Origin: Paludibacteraceae bacterium
Lineage (GTDB): Bacteria > Bacteroidota > Bacteroidia > Bacteroidales > Paludibacteraceae
Assembly: GCA_017625155.1 (NCBI GenBank)
Contig: JAGALP010000004.1
Span: 224,414-288,413, forward strand
DNA: 64,000 bases
Direction: 5' to 3'
Shown: piece by piece, positions 1-8,589 of the stretch
How positions within the stretch are numbered: position 1 is the stretch's first letter
Layout of the letters: each line of letters opens with the position of its first letter
Position numbers and translations under genes: made by a program
The notes under the pieces: model-generated
Told to the model about the DNA's origin: nothing
The model's database searches: none
The model's input: the letters and a program-made list of their open reading frames with translations, nothing else

Positions 1-1
1 C

Positions 2-544
2 GTGAACCGCACTATTGATCGTGCTGCGCCACAAGGTACGGGCTGTTGGAAGGTGGGTGGTAATTACGCGGCATCTTTCCGCGCCAGCGAAGCGGCGCAC
101 GCAATGGGCTATGAGTGTATGTTCACCGACGCCAAAACGCACAAGTATATCGACGAGTGCACCGCTTCCAATTTCATCGGAATAAAGCATCATGAGTCGG
201 GAGTCGAGAATCGGGAATCTTACTTCGAATACCTCACCCCACGCAGCACCGCTATTTTGCCTAGTATTACCAACGATTCGTTGATGACATTGGCGCGTGA
301 GATGGGTATGAAGGTAACTCGCCGTCATATACGTGTAGAGGAATTGGCGGACATTCAAGAAGCCGCTGCTTGCGGTACGGCTTGCGTGATTTCGCCACTA
401 ACCAAGGTCTATGACCCAAATAATAATATCACATACTCCTTCGGCGACAAGCCAGGTCCTGTACTCACAAAGCTATACCACGCCTTGCAGGATATCCAAT
501 ACGGTCGCACAGAAGACAAGCATAATTGGTGTTATAGATTATAA
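2..544 (+). CDS. ilvE: Branched-chain amino acid aminotransferase, C-terminal part (cut by window edge)
   Basis: This is the C-terminal 180 residues of a class IV (fold IV) PLP aminotransferase that interconverts branched-chain amino acids and their 2-oxo acids with 2-oxoglutarate/glutamate. The motif CWKVGGNYAAS carries the probable PLP lysine (Lys17 of the visible part), and IDECTASNFIGI is the matching cofactor-phosphate segment of the family. The reading frame is open to the left edge, so the GTG at position 2 is not a real start. Between NFIGIK and the conserved ILPSITN block there is an extra stretch (HHESGVENRES) whose DNA looks like a dispersed repeat found elsewhere in the window. 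The gene converges on the following acyltransferase gene. Confidence 0.93.
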   Translation: MNRTIDRAAPQGTGCWKVGGNYAASFRASEAAHAMGYECMFTDAKTHKYIDECTASNFIGIKHHESGVENRESYFEYLTPRSTAILPSITNDSLMTLAREMGMKVTRRHIRVEELADIQEAAACGTACVISPLTKVYDPNNNITYSFGDKPGPVLTKLYHALQDIQYGRTEDKHNWCYRL

Positions 545-545
545 T

Positions 546-660
546 GAGTTCTATTTGCAGTCTCAATGAAGTTAATAGGAACCATAAATTGTTTAGAGAT
601 ACTCAAAGATATTTGCAATTTTTGAAATAACTTCATTACTTAGAGAAAATAGAATGAACT
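546..660. repeat. Long imperfect inverted repeat between convergent genes
   Basis: The left arm (546-576) and right arm (625-660) are imperfect reverse complements over about 32 nt, sharing the blocks AGTTC, CTATTT, TCTC and ATGAAGTTA, with a spacer of about 48 nt. It lies between the 3' ends of ilvE and the acyltransferase gene, and the right arm enters the last codons of the latter. A bidirectional terminator or a small MITE-like element are both possible. Confidence 0.45.
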
Positions 661-1640
661 GATTTATTGTGATTAAGTACGGGGTAGTTGTACATCTCAT
701 AGAGGCGGTCGCGAAGGAAGTCTGTGTCCTTATTGGAAAGGTGGATGAGTTGCAGGCGGCTATCAATATACTCGTCAAACTCTTTGCCGCGTGGGTAAAT
801 CTCATATGCAGCGTGGATATGCTGGTCGATGATTTGGCAGACAAACTGAATCTGCTCGTTGCGGCTCAGTTCGCGCAACTCAGGTTGCGCAGCAAGAGCA
901 CGATCAATATCGTGATTGATAGATGGCGTCAAACGATAGACAATACGTCCTTTTTGACCATCAATACCCACTTTCATGGAAACCAAATCATCCTTACGGG
1001 ACTTGCGCCACTTGGGATTATCGCGTTTGAGTTGCATCTCGCGAGCTTTGAGGTAGTCGCATGGGTCGAACTCATAGGAGATACTGACGGGGCAGATATT
1101 AAGCTCCTTCACGCTCTCGAAAAAGTCTTTGGCATCAATCGTGAGCATCTTCAGTACACCCGGTTGGGTGATATCATTGCCATCTTTAGCACGCCCCTCG
1201 CGTTGCGCTAACCAAATGGATTTGTGGTGTTTGCGCAAATGGCGGATATATTGCGAGAGAGTAGTGGCATTGTTGATTTGTTCTCTGAATCCACCGTTGC
1301 GGATTACCACAAATGCGCGGAGAGAACGCACTACATGTTCAATCCACCATTTGCCGAAAAGGTTGTTGCCAATACCAAAATAGGGATGGATAAAGTATCG
1401 AGTGCACAACAGAAAAGTAAGCCATGCCGCATCCATGACAATGTCGCGGTGGTTGGTCATAAAGAACGCGCCGTGACGGATGTCCTGCTCAATCTGCTTT
1501 CTGTCGCCGTGATATTGCAGTTGGATACCCTTGGTGGTCTTGCGCCTCATCCGTAGTAGGATAGGGTAGATGATAAGAAAATCAATGAATGGCAAAAGCC
1601 AACCAGTATAATAGGCGCGGATGGGGTTGTATTTGTTCAT
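636..1640 (-). CDS. PlsC-like phospholipid/glycerol acyltransferase family protein
   Basis: A predicted 334-residue membrane-associated acyltransferase. The catalytic HX4D box is seen in TNHRDIVMDAAW, and the second conserved block in AQREGRAKDG; a hydrophobic N-terminal segment (GWLLPFIDFLIIYPIL) would hold it at the inner membrane. Enzymes of this superfamily move acyl chains onto glycerol-3-phosphate or lysophospholipids; the substrate here cannot be told. I chose the start at 1640 (MNKYNPIRAYY) because the upstream in-frame extension to 1673 is made of repeat-like DNA and adds no conserved sequence. The gene runs convergently towards ilvE. Confidence 0.8.
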   Translation of the reverse strand: MNKYNPIRAYYTGWLLPFIDFLIIYPILLRMRRKTTKGIQLQYHGDRKQIEQDIRHGAFFMTNHRDIVMDAAWLTFLLCTRYFIHPYFGIGNNLFGKWWIEHVVRSLRAFVVIRNGGFREQINNATTLSQYIRHLRKHHKSIWLAQREGRAKDGNDITQPGVLKMLTIDAKDFFESVKELNICPVSISYEFDPCDYLKAREMQLKRDNPKWRKSRKDDLVSMKVGIDGQKGRIVYRLTPSINHDIDRALAAQPELRELSRNEQIQFVCQIIDQHIHAAYEIYPRGKEFDEYIDSRLQLIHLSNKDTDFLRDRLYEMYNYPVLNHNKSVHSIFSK

Positions 1641-1829
1641 TTTATTCACGTTGATGGTTTCACTTCGTTTCACGTTATTACTTCGCTTTGCTCACGAAAA
1701 TGGTTCACTTCGTTCACGAAATTGATTCGCTTCGCTCATGTACGCTTTAGCCACTTTCGCACCACAGGTGCCATTTTCGTCGAAGACTACTTACGTCGCC
1801 AATGGCGACCGCTTTTCGTGCCTTTGGCA
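1641..1829. repeat. Intergenic degenerate tandem repeats (cacttcgttcacg type)
   Basis: This gap between two minus-strand genes is filled with degenerate repeats of a CACTTCGTTCACG/GCTTCGCTCACG unit, at about 1655-1735, followed by CGTCGCCAATGGCGACC, a short palindrome. No gene or clear promoter is visible. The repeats resemble other low-complexity intergenic blocks in this window. Confidence 0.6.
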
Positions 1830-3188
1830 CTATTTTTTGTGGGTCATGATGTCGAGGATGAGGTCGTCGGTGACTTTCATTCCATCGTGACCGATGCGAG
1901 TGAGGTTGCGGATAGTGCGGTCGATATCGTCCTCCACGATGCCTTCGGTGGAGTCGGCATAGGAGTGTTGCATTGCCAGATACGCGCTGAAGATCGCTGT
2001 GGCTACACCACTAGTGACCTTCAATGCGCAGCCCGGTTTAGCACCGTCGCAAATCATACCCGATATATTGGCAATCATGTTCTTGATAGCGTAGGTGATC
2101 TCCTCGTAGTTGCCGCCCATGAGGTAGGTGATACCTGCTGCCGAACCCGTGGCAGCCACCACGCAACCGCACAAGGCAGACAGACGTCCGAGCGACTGTT
2201 TGATATAGATAACGGTGAGATTGCTCAGTGCCAACGCGCGAAGTTTTCGCTCTTCGTCGCAGTTATTCTCCTTCGCATACAAATACACAGGAATTGAACA
2301 TGAAATGCCCTGATTACCCGAGCCAGAGTTGCTCATCACTTGCACCATCGCCCCCGACATGCGGGCATCGCACGCACCGCAGGTATAACTGATGATCTTG
2401 GTGAAGAGGGTGTTGCCAAAGAGGGATTGAGCGGACGGCGTACTGCCTATTGGATATTGGACGCCCTGCGGGCTATTGGACGCTTCGCTATTGGATATTG
2501 GGCGAAGGAGACGACCGAGGCCGTGACCGTATTGCTCGGCGAAAGAGGTTTCGGCGGCAGCAGTGTTCATCTGTGCTCCCTCAAGCAAGAACGTGAGTTC
2601 GTGGGTGCCCACCTCCATGGCGAAGTCATAGACACGGCGGAGAGAGAGAGCCAAAGGCTCGGACGCTTCGCTATTGGACGGCGTACCGCCTATTGGATAT
2701 TGGACGCCCTTTGGGCTATTGGACGATTGGCTATTGGGTATAGGGGAGGGGACGAAGTTGGTATGCTCATCGATGATAGTGGCTTGGGCAGTGCGGTCGC
2801 CATTGGCTACTTCCACATGGATATAGAGCAAACTTGGCGCATCGTAATCCACCTTGATAGTGGCTGGCACGCGCAACATATACTGTTTGGCATACGCCAC
2901 CGCTTCAGGTGTAGCATCGCGCAATACCTCCAACATATATTCGGATTTGCCGACCGTAGCACCGAGGGCAATAGCGATAGGAAGGCCTGTCATGCCCGTA
3001 TTGGGGATACCCACCGCGAGGGCATTCTTATACACGTTCTTCGAGAGATAAACGGTAATCTTGTCGGGCTCGGCACCAAGGAGTTCTTTGGCGCGAGCCG
3101 TACATAATGCTACCGCAATCGGCTCGGTACAACCGATAGCAGGGATAACCTCGCAGCGGAGTAGATGAAGGAGTTCGGAGTTAGTCAT
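1830..3188 (-). CDS. CyuA/YhaM-family protein (UPF0597; L-cysteine desulfidase / L-serine dehydratase-like)
   Basis: Probable iron-sulfur L-cysteine desulfidase or serine dehydratase-like enzyme that releases pyruvate and ammonia from its amino acid. The N-terminus (EVIPAIGCTEPIAVAL), the central FTKIISYTCGACDARMSG and the C-terminal ICDGAKPGCALK hold the cysteines typical of the family. I chose the start at 3188 (MTNSELLHLL), which overlaps the upstream GT2 by 8 nt; the extension to 3233 lies inside that gene. Odd feature: two inserts (around residues 145-170 and 225-255) each contain a VQYPIGxTP peptide and are encoded by the same repeat DNA (2432-2505 and 2659-2745), with a related intergenic copy near 16.6 kb. 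The reading frame stays open. Confidence 0.85.
   Translation of the reverse strand: MTNSELLHLLRCEVIPAIGCTEPIAVALCTARAKELLGAEPDKITVYLSKNVYKNALAVGIPNTGMTGLPIAIALGATVGKSEYMLEVLRDATPEAVAYAKQYMLRVPATIKVDYDAPSLLYIHVEVANGDRTAQATIIDEHTNFVPSPIPNSQSSNSPKGVQYPIGGTPSNSEASEPLALSLRRVYDFAMEVGTHELTFLLEGAQMNTAAAETSFAEQYGHGLGRLLRPISNSEASNSPQGVQYPIGSTPSAQSLFGNTLFTKIISYTCGACDARMSGAMVQVMSNSGSGNQGISCSIPVYLYAKENNCDEERKLRALALSNLTVIYIKQSLGRLSALCGCVVAATGSAAGITYLMGGNYEEITYAIKNMIANISGMICDGAKPGCALKVTSGVATAIFSAYLAMQHSYADSTEGIVEDDIDRTIRNLTRIGHDGMKVTDDLILDIMTHKK
2432..2505. repeat. In-frame repeat copy 1 inside the CyuA-family gene
   Basis: About 70 nt with the core CCTATTGGATATTGGACG followed by CCCTGCGGGCTATTGG. It lies in frame within a conserved enzyme gene and matches a second copy about 230 nt away and an intergenic copy at 16599-16639. 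Confidence 0.75.
2659..2745. repeat. In-frame repeat copy 2 inside the CyuA-family gene
   Basis: Second copy of the same repeat (GACGCTTCGCTATTGGACGG, then CCTATTGGATATTGGACG and CCCTTTGGGCTATTGG). It also keeps the reading frame open. The two copies encode related peptides (SPKGVQYPIGGTP and SPQGVQYPIGSTP). Confidence 0.75.
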
Positions 3189-3915
3189 ATCGTTTGAAGT
3201 GAAACTGGAGTCGAATATGGGTATATAGAACAAGCAATCTATGAAAAATAAACTTGCTTTGTTGGCGTTTCTCTTTCAGTGTAGCAAATAACAATTCCTT
3301 TGCAACGAGATTGCGTGTGGCAGTTGTTGATTGAGTGTTAGCAAGGTAGTTATAGCCAGTATAAGGAAGCATCTTGTAGGTAGGGTTGGTAGCCCAAAAA
3401 TCAAGAGAAAAAATGACATCTTCGTATATCATACCCTGTGGGAAACGTAAATTATGCTTATAAAAAACTTCACGGCGATATAATCGCATACATGGAGAGG
3501 TGAATTGATAAAAATGCTTTGGAAGTTTTTCTATCAGTATCTTACCTTCCTTCGTTACACGTCTATAACCTATTTGTACGCAATCTAAATTGCTGATATT
3601 TTGTAGCATATATGTATAGAAATCATTGTCTATATAGTCATCTGCATCTACGAATGAGATATATTCTCCGTTGGCATGTTGCAATCCGAGATTGCGTGCT
3701 ACAGATTGTCCTTGATTAGTGGGAAGTGAATATACCTGAATGCGGCTGTCTTGTGCGGCATATTGCTCTGCAATAGCTAAACTATTATCGGTAGAACCAT
3801 CGTTGATGAGGATGATTTGCAATGCTTGATGAGGCTGGTGTATCAACGATTCAATACATCTTGCCAAATAAGGAGCAGCATTGTATATTGGTACTATGAC
3901 ACTTATTGTATGCAT
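3181..3915 (-). CDS. Glycosyltransferase family 2
   Basis: A 244-residue inverting glycosyltransferase of the GT-A fold. The N-terminus has SVIVPIYNAAPYLARCIES, then the nucleotide-binding LINDGSTDNS, the QSVARNLGL segment and the metal-binding FVDADDYID. It lacks a transmembrane segment, so it most likely works at the cytosolic face on lipid-linked glycan intermediates. Donor and acceptor sugars cannot be read from the sequence. It overlaps the GT4 gene upstream by 13 nt and the CyuA-family gene downstream by 8 nt, so it is in one transcription unit with the two preceding glycan genes. Confidence 0.88.
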   Translation of the reverse strand: MHTISVIVPIYNAAPYLARCIESLIHQPHQALQIILINDGSTDNSLAIAEQYAAQDSRIQVYSLPTNQGQSVARNLGLQHANGEYISFVDADDYIDNDFYTYMLQNISNLDCVQIGYRRVTKEGKILIEKLPKHFYQFTSPCMRLYRREVFYKHNLRFPQGMIYEDVIFSLDFWATNPTYKMLPYTGYNYLANTQSTTATRNLVAKELLFATLKEKRQQSKFIFHRLLVLYTHIRLQFHFKRYD

Positions 3916-5099
3916 TGTAAGAAAAGTTTTTCAAATTGTTGCGCTTCGTGTTGACGCGTAAATTGTTCTTTATTGATAACCTCTTGATGGGTGTAGCCAT
4001 TTTGCTGCCACTCGTGGTATTTATCAAGAATAAATCTTTTGACTTCTTCTACATTTGTGGCAGCCAAACCTGCATTTGTCTTATGAATAGCATCAGCGAG
4101 GCATTCCTCATCGGAATTAAGGCACAAACATGGTTTTTCTACCCCTAATATCTCATAGAACTTTGTACCCATGATACCATGTGTTCCGTTTAGTCTGGCA
4201 GGTGTTGTTAATACCAAAAGAATAGAAGATAGGTGCATCTTGGATAATAACTGAGTGCGTGGTATATAATCCGCCACTTGTACTATATTTCCAAGTGCAT
4301 AGTTTTTTGACAATTCTGAAAATGCGTGTTGTCCAATAGCATTGGTATGAAATTGAATACGTACGAATTCAGGATGTATCTGTTTTTCATCCAAAAGTGA
4401 TTGAACCGCTTCAAATAACCATATAGGACATTGTTGGTAGTGCGAATAATATTTTCCAATAAACGAAATATCAAATTTTGGCGTTTTCTCCGTTTTAGGA
4501 TAGAATGCCTTTGCATCGTATCCATTATAGATGAGGTGTGCATTACTATTATATTGTGACAATATTTGTTTGTGCCAAGGCGAAACGGTGGTTACAGCGT
4601 TTGCATCGCGCAGAGCGCGATTACGTTGTCGCATATTGATGGCAGTATATAATTTCTTAACAATTGTATCTATCGTAGAAATACCACTGAAAGAGCGTGT
4701 ATAATAGTCCAATTCTCCCCATTGCTCAGCAATATCGCGTAAATCAACCACCAATGGCAAGTGATATTTTTTTGCCAATTTGGCAGCTGCCTGCAGAGGA
4801 AAATAATAGTAACTTGCACAAAATATAATATCAAATGAAGATACATCTACTTTTTCGCAGATATATCGAAAAAATGCTTTTTCTTTGGCTCCAAAAACCT
4901 TGTCAGCTATCAGATGATGGTAGGTGGGCATTTGATGAATTGTACATATATCCGACACAAATGGTTGGTCATTATCTATCTCGGTTGTGATTTCGCAATG
5001 CCATCCATGATGTTGCAGATACTCCACCAGTGTGATAATACGTGGGGAATAAGCTGGTGGCGCAATAGCTTCACATAATATGAGAATACGTCGGTTCAT
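3903..5099 (-). CDS. Glycosyltransferase family 4-like
   Basis: A 398-residue retaining glycosyltransferase of the GT-B fold. The N-terminal Rossmann-like half starts MNRRILILCEAIAPPAYSPR, a common opening of this group (glycosyl transferase 4-like), and the C-terminal half has GTHGIMGTKFYEILGVEKP, corresponding to the nucleotide-sugar binding E-x7-E region. It starts 4 nt inside the end of the deacetylase-like gene (ATGA-type overlap) and overlaps the GT2 gene, so all three are translationally coupled. It probably adds one residue of a surface glycan or O-linked sugar; the specificity is unknown. Confidence 0.85.
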   Translation of the reverse strand: MNRRILILCEAIAPPAYSPRIITLVEYLQHHGWHCEITTEIDNDQPFVSDICTIHQMPTYHHLIADKVFGAKEKAFFRYICEKVDVSSFDIIFCASYYYFPLQAAAKLAKKYHLPLVVDLRDIAEQWGELDYYTRSFSGISTIDTIVKKLYTAINMRQRNRALRDANAVTTVSPWHKQILSQYNSNAHLIYNGYDAKAFYPKTEKTPKFDISFIGKYYSHYQQCPIWLFEAVQSLLDEKQIHPEFVRIQFHTNAIGQHAFSELSKNYALGNIVQVADYIPRTQLLSKMHLSSILLVLTTPARLNGTHGIMGTKFYEILGVEKPCLCLNSDEECLADAIHKTNAGLAATNVEEVKRFILDKYHEWQQNGYTHQEVINKEQFTRQHEAQQFEKLFLQCIQ

Positions 5100-6331
5100 G
5101 ATTTTTGTTCCTTCAGCAAATTCAATAATTTGGGATATAATGTACGATGATAACCATCATCTGTAATGATTGTGTTATGCCATAATAGTACCACTTCACC
5201 AGCGTTTTGATGTATTTTCTCAAATAGACGTTGGCACTCAAAATATGCTTCATCTTCGTTGAGATTCATATAGTTGGTATTACTCAGCGTGCAGTCCATC
5301 ACGGTCAGTGGGTGCAACGTTAAGTTGGTGAGTGTCATAGTCTTAGGATTAATCCAACGCACAGGTCGTGTTGTTTGCAAACGGAAACCCACTTGGTCGG
5401 GGAACATCATCGTGAAGTCGTCTGTTATGCCTAGGTTAATCAACGATTGCATGTCATCTATTGAGCAACGCAGATAATGGCTACGGTGGTACAAATCCTT
5501 GATTTTTATAATATCTCCCTCCCTAACACTCTCTTTATTAACCATATGTGTGAATACAACCACATTGGTCATTTCTCCCCCATAATAACTCGAATGTAAT
5601 CCTATTTTAGCACCGCTGTTTTCTATCAACTGTTCTGCGGTTTCAAAGTCCTTGCCGTCGAGTTTATATTGCGGATAATCATATCCCTTGCCCATAGTGT
5701 CTTTGACAAAGTAAATACATTGAGCCCCTTCTACTTTCTTGTCCTGTGAAATGAGCCATGAAAAAGTGAAAGCAGGATCGTTATGTATATCGCGCAACGA
5801 TGCCAATACCTTTAGCCATTGCCCACGCAATATGCCTCCTACGACTCCGCGCACGTGGCGATAGTGAGCAATGGAATCAACATCGTGTGTTAGGTAAACA
5901 TGGCTGAATGATGGGGTAGGAAGTGGTAAGTCGAGTAGCTTCATCAGCATACGGGCGTATTCATCTACCGTAGGAATCATTAAGCGATTTTGTTTGCCAA
6001 GAATGGAGTATTCTGCAAGAAATCTCCCATGCTTATCGCGCTGGTTGTTGATTAACTCTTCTGCTCGTGAGGTGAAGAAGAACGTATTGTAGATGATATC
6101 CGTGCGAATAATCCATCTATTTTTACCATCTTGTGTTGTTTCGCCCAATGGTTCTACTCTCACTTCTTCCAAATTAGGCATAACAATCTCTTTGCCCAAA
6201 TGTCCGTTAGGCACAATTACCACGCGATAGTTACTCCATTGACTTTCATCAGCGGTATAGCCCACCTGATTCGCTGCTACTTCATTGTCATAGAGCAAAA
6301 AGGTGATGATATATTGAATAATCTCATTCAT
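5096..6331 (-). CDS. Polysaccharide deacetylase-like protein
   Basis: A 411-residue protein with an N-terminal region of unknown fold followed by a carbohydrate-esterase-like part. The strand SHVYLTHDVDSIAHY resembles the T-x-D-D metal-binding motif of polysaccharide deacetylases (NodB fold), and IGLHSSYYGGEM and VVLLWHNT look like the later histidine-containing motifs. Proteins of this type occur with glycosyltransferases in Bacteroidota glycan loci, as here, and may remove acyl groups from a sugar intermediate. There is no signal peptide, so a cytoplasmic role is more likely. It overlaps the HAD gene by 8 nt and the GT4 gene by 4 nt. Confidence 0.72.
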   Translation of the reverse strand: MNEIIQYIITFLLYDNEVAANQVGYTADESQWSNYRVVIVPNGHLGKEIVMPNLEEVRVEPLGETTQDGKNRWIIRTDIIYNTFFFTSRAEELINNQRDKHGRFLAEYSILGKQNRLMIPTVDEYARMLMKLLDLPLPTPSFSHVYLTHDVDSIAHYRHVRGVVGGILRGQWLKVLASLRDIHNDPAFTFSWLISQDKKVEGAQCIYFVKDTMGKGYDYPQYKLDGKDFETAEQLIENSGAKIGLHSSYYGGEMTNVVVFTHMVNKESVREGDIIKIKDLYHRSHYLRCSIDDMQSLINLGITDDFTMMFPDQVGFRLQTTRPVRWINPKTMTLTNLTLHPLTVMDCTLSNTNYMNLNEDEAYFECQRLFEKIHQNAGEVVLLWHNTIITDDGYHRTLYPKLLNLLKEQKS

Positions 6332-6983
6332 TTGCTTGTATAATTTGTACTATTTCGGATGGATGATGTATCATGTAATTAGGCTGTGCTTGCGCCAACT
6401 GTTTTTGTGTGCAGAAGCCCCATGTGCAAGCCACGAAAGGCAGGTTGGTTGCTTTAGCGGTAGCGGCATCCACTAGCGAATCGCCGATATATAAGGTTGA
6501 AGGTTTATGGTTTATGGTTGAAGGCAAGGAAGCCAATATATCCCACACAATTTGTGGGTCGGGTTTGCGAGGAATACCTGCACGCTCACCCAATACTACA
6601 TCAAACGTATTGGGAAAGTAGTGAGCAACAATCTTCTCTGTGGCTGCTTGATACTTGTTGCTGGCTACCGCCAAGGTATGTCCTTGTTGCTTGAGTTCGT
6701 ATAGTAATTCAGGTATGCCATCATACGGACGGGTGAGGTCGCAGTTATGTTGGTCGTAGAAGGGTACAAAGTGTTCGCGCAGGCGAAGCACCGTGGCTTC
6801 ATTGCGATGCTCTTCGGGTAAGGCACGCTCGATGAGTTTGTTGATTCCATTGCCTACTAAACGAGGATAGTCCTCAATCTTATGCGTGGGAAAACCACAT
6901 GCTGACAAAGCATGGTTGCATGCCTGCCCCAAGTCATCAATCGTATTGATTAGTGTTCCGTCTAAGTCGAAAATTAGTAGCAT
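6324..6983 (-). CDS. HAD-superfamily hydrolase, phosphoglycolate phosphatase-like
   Basis: A 219-residue phosphatase. Motif I is LIFDLDGTLINT with the nucleophile Asp, motif II/III are seen in LAVASNKYQAAT and the later GERAGIPRKPDP lysine, and motif IV is YIGDSLVDAATAKA. The helical cap between residues 15 and 85 places it with phosphoglycolate phosphatase/beta-phosphoglucomutase-like enzymes. The sugar-phosphate or metabolite substrate is uncertain. The segment PSTINHKPSTL (DNA near 6496-6529) is a repeat-like insertion just before motif IV and resembles the GTTTATGGTTTATGG intergenic repeats downstream of the start. The gene begins a minus-strand unit coupled to the glycan genes. Confidence 0.85.
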   Translation of the reverse strand: MLLIFDLDGTLINTIDDLGQACNHALSACGFPTHKIEDYPRLVGNGINKLIERALPEEHRNEATVLRLREHFVPFYDQHNCDLTRPYDGIPELLYELKQQGHTLAVASNKYQAATEKIVAHYFPNTFDVVLGERAGIPRKPDPQIVWDILASLPSTINHKPSTLYIGDSLVDAATAKATNLPFVACTWGFCTQKQLAQAQPNYMIHHPSEIVQIIQANE

Positions 6984-7085
6984 GTTTAATGTTTATGGTT
7001 TAATGATTAATGTTTATAGTTTATAGGCGGGGCGGCTAAGCCGTATATCCGTGCTTTTAACCTTTAACCTCTCACCTTTAACCTC
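6984..7085. repeat. Intergenic low-complexity repeats (TTTATGGTTTAATG and CCTTTAACCTCTCA)
   Basis: The first half holds near-repeats of TTTATGGTTTA/TTTATAGTTTA; the second half (7048-7090) is a tandem run of CCTTTAACCTCTCA. The second type reappears in frame within dsbD near 13121-13155. No promoter box was found here. Confidence 0.6.
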
Positions 7086-8060
7086 TCACTTCACTTCGTT
7101 GTTAGTGGTTAGGGTTACATCCATATGTGGGTAGGCAAAGGTATAGCCATGTTTGGGCAGTTCAGTGTAGAAGAGTTTGTTGAAGTGGAAGTACACATCC
7201 CAATAATCGGCAGACTTCACCCATGCGCGCACAACGAACGAGATGTTATTATCGTTCAAGGAAGAAAGCGCAACAAAGGGGTCTGGAATAGCTATTTTGG
7301 TGGTGTCAATTGCTACAGGCGAAGCATTTTTTGGACGCTCATGTTGAGAGGTTAGGATACGTTCGTCGGATAGAATCAGTTCTTTCAGCAGTGCAATACA
7401 ACCATCTGCATCCACACCATAGTCCACACTGACAGTCCAATCCACGCGTCGCAAGACTTGTGCCGACACATTCTCAATCGTGCCATTGAATAGTGCTCCG
7501 TTAGGCAAGATAATCACGCGGTTATCCACGGTGAGAATACGTGTGGTGACTATGGTTACTTCCATCACCGTACCGCTCACGCCTTGCGCATTGATAAAGT
7601 CGCCTGCTTTGAACGGACGGAAAACCAACAACATAATACCTCCTGCGAAGTTCTGCACCGTACCAGACAATGCCATACCAATAGCCATACCGCCTGCGGT
7701 GAGCAGTGCGGCGAAAGAGGTGGTGTCTAATCCGAGAGTGCCTATCAGTACAAGAATAAGTATAACGGTTAGCGCAATACTGGTAAACGATGTTACGAAC
7801 GATGCCAAGGTGCGTTCGGTCTTGCGGCGCTCGAAGATACGCTCTAACATTCGTTTAACGCGACGAATCACCCATGCTCCTACAAAATAGAGCACCAATG
7901 CTATTAGTACTTTGATGCCAAAATCAATCGCACTATCCAACCAGCCGCGCAACACTACTTCGGGTTCGCTTTGCACCTGTTGGATGAAATTTTCGGTTAT
8001 ATGTTTGATTGAATCTGCTGGCAGCATCTTGGGAGCAGGTGTTTCGATATTCAGAAGCAT
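7086..8060 (-). CDS. Small-conductance mechanosensitive ion channel (MscS family)
   Basis: A 324-residue inner-membrane channel that opens on membrane tension to release solutes after osmotic downshock. After a short N-terminal region there are three transmembrane segments (FGIKVLIALVLYFVGAWVI; SFTSIALTVILILVLIGTL; and the pore helix FAALLTAGGMAIGMALSG), followed by the beta domain with RPFKAGDFINAQGVSGTV and VIILPNGALFNGTIEN, the hallmark of the family. The start at 8060 is preferred over an upstream methionine at 8156, because a promoter -7 box lies at 8101-8110 between the two. It is monocistronic as far as can be seen. Confidence 0.9.
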   Translation of the reverse strand: MLLNIETPAPKMLPADSIKHITENFIQQVQSEPEVVLRGWLDSAIDFGIKVLIALVLYFVGAWVIRRVKRMLERIFERRKTERTLASFVTSFTSIALTVILILVLIGTLGLDTTSFAALLTAGGMAIGMALSGTVQNFAGGIMLLVFRPFKAGDFINAQGVSGTVMEVTIVTTRILTVDNRVIILPNGALFNGTIENVSAQVLRRVDWTVSVDYGVDADGCIALLKELILSDERILTSQHERPKNASPVAIDTTKIAIPDPFVALSSLNDNNISFVVRAWVKSADYWDVYFHFNKLFYTELPKHGYTFAYPHMDVTLTTNNEVK

Positions 8061-8100
8061 ATTGGTGTATAATTTTGTGGTGTATTTATATGTTTCAGCC

Positions 8101-8134
8101 TGCAAAGGTACAAAAAAAAATGTATATGTGCAAG
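8101..8134 (-). promoter_or_regulatory. Bacteroidota-type promoter of the MscS gene
   Basis: On the minus strand the -7 box TACCTTTG lies at 8103-8110, and a -33-like CTTG lies exactly 20 nt further upstream (8131-8134). The start codon at 8060 is about 35 nt downstream of the expected transcription start. Confidence 0.7.
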
Positions 8135-8156
8135 AAAAGTTTACTTTTGTTGACAT

Positions 8157-8589
8157 AGGCTACATTTTTTGATTGTAGCTTCGAGGATTAAGGTGCTCTC
8201 GAAGGTTCAGCTTTAAACAGCGTTCTGCAAGTTTCGGGATCACTGTAGGACATCTCTAGGACTTCTATGGGCTTTCGGTGGCTTTCTATAAACGTGTCTC
8301 TATAATAATGCTGCAAAAATCTTCGGCACGGAAGGGATTTTGTGCCGAAGATTTGTAAATATTGCTATAAAAAGGTGCTGAAAGCAAGCGGAAGGTGTTG
8401 ATTACCAACGCCTCCCGCTTGGGTGATTTTTTTTGTTATTTTTTCTTTGTGCCGAAGATTGTGCCGAAGGTTTAATTACCTCTCTCAAGTCCCCATAGGC
8501 TAGGCGACCATGTCGTGACCACGAGTGCAGATATAGAACTTATCTATATCATAGCAATGGCTTTTTAGATAAGTTTTATTACTTTTATT
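8157..8589. repeat. Gene-free interval with GTGCCGAAGATT repeats and a hairpin
   Basis: No gene is visible in this 430-nt stretch. It has a perfect 12-bp inverted repeat (AATCTTCGGCAC / GTGCCGAAGATT) at about 8319-8352 and two further direct copies of GTGCCGAAG[A/G]TT at 8449-8472. A separate stem (AAGCGGAAGGTGTTG / CAACGCCTCCCGCTT, about 8386-8420) is followed by a T-rich run on the plus strand, like an intrinsic terminator, although no plus-strand gene precedes it. Confidence 0.6.
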
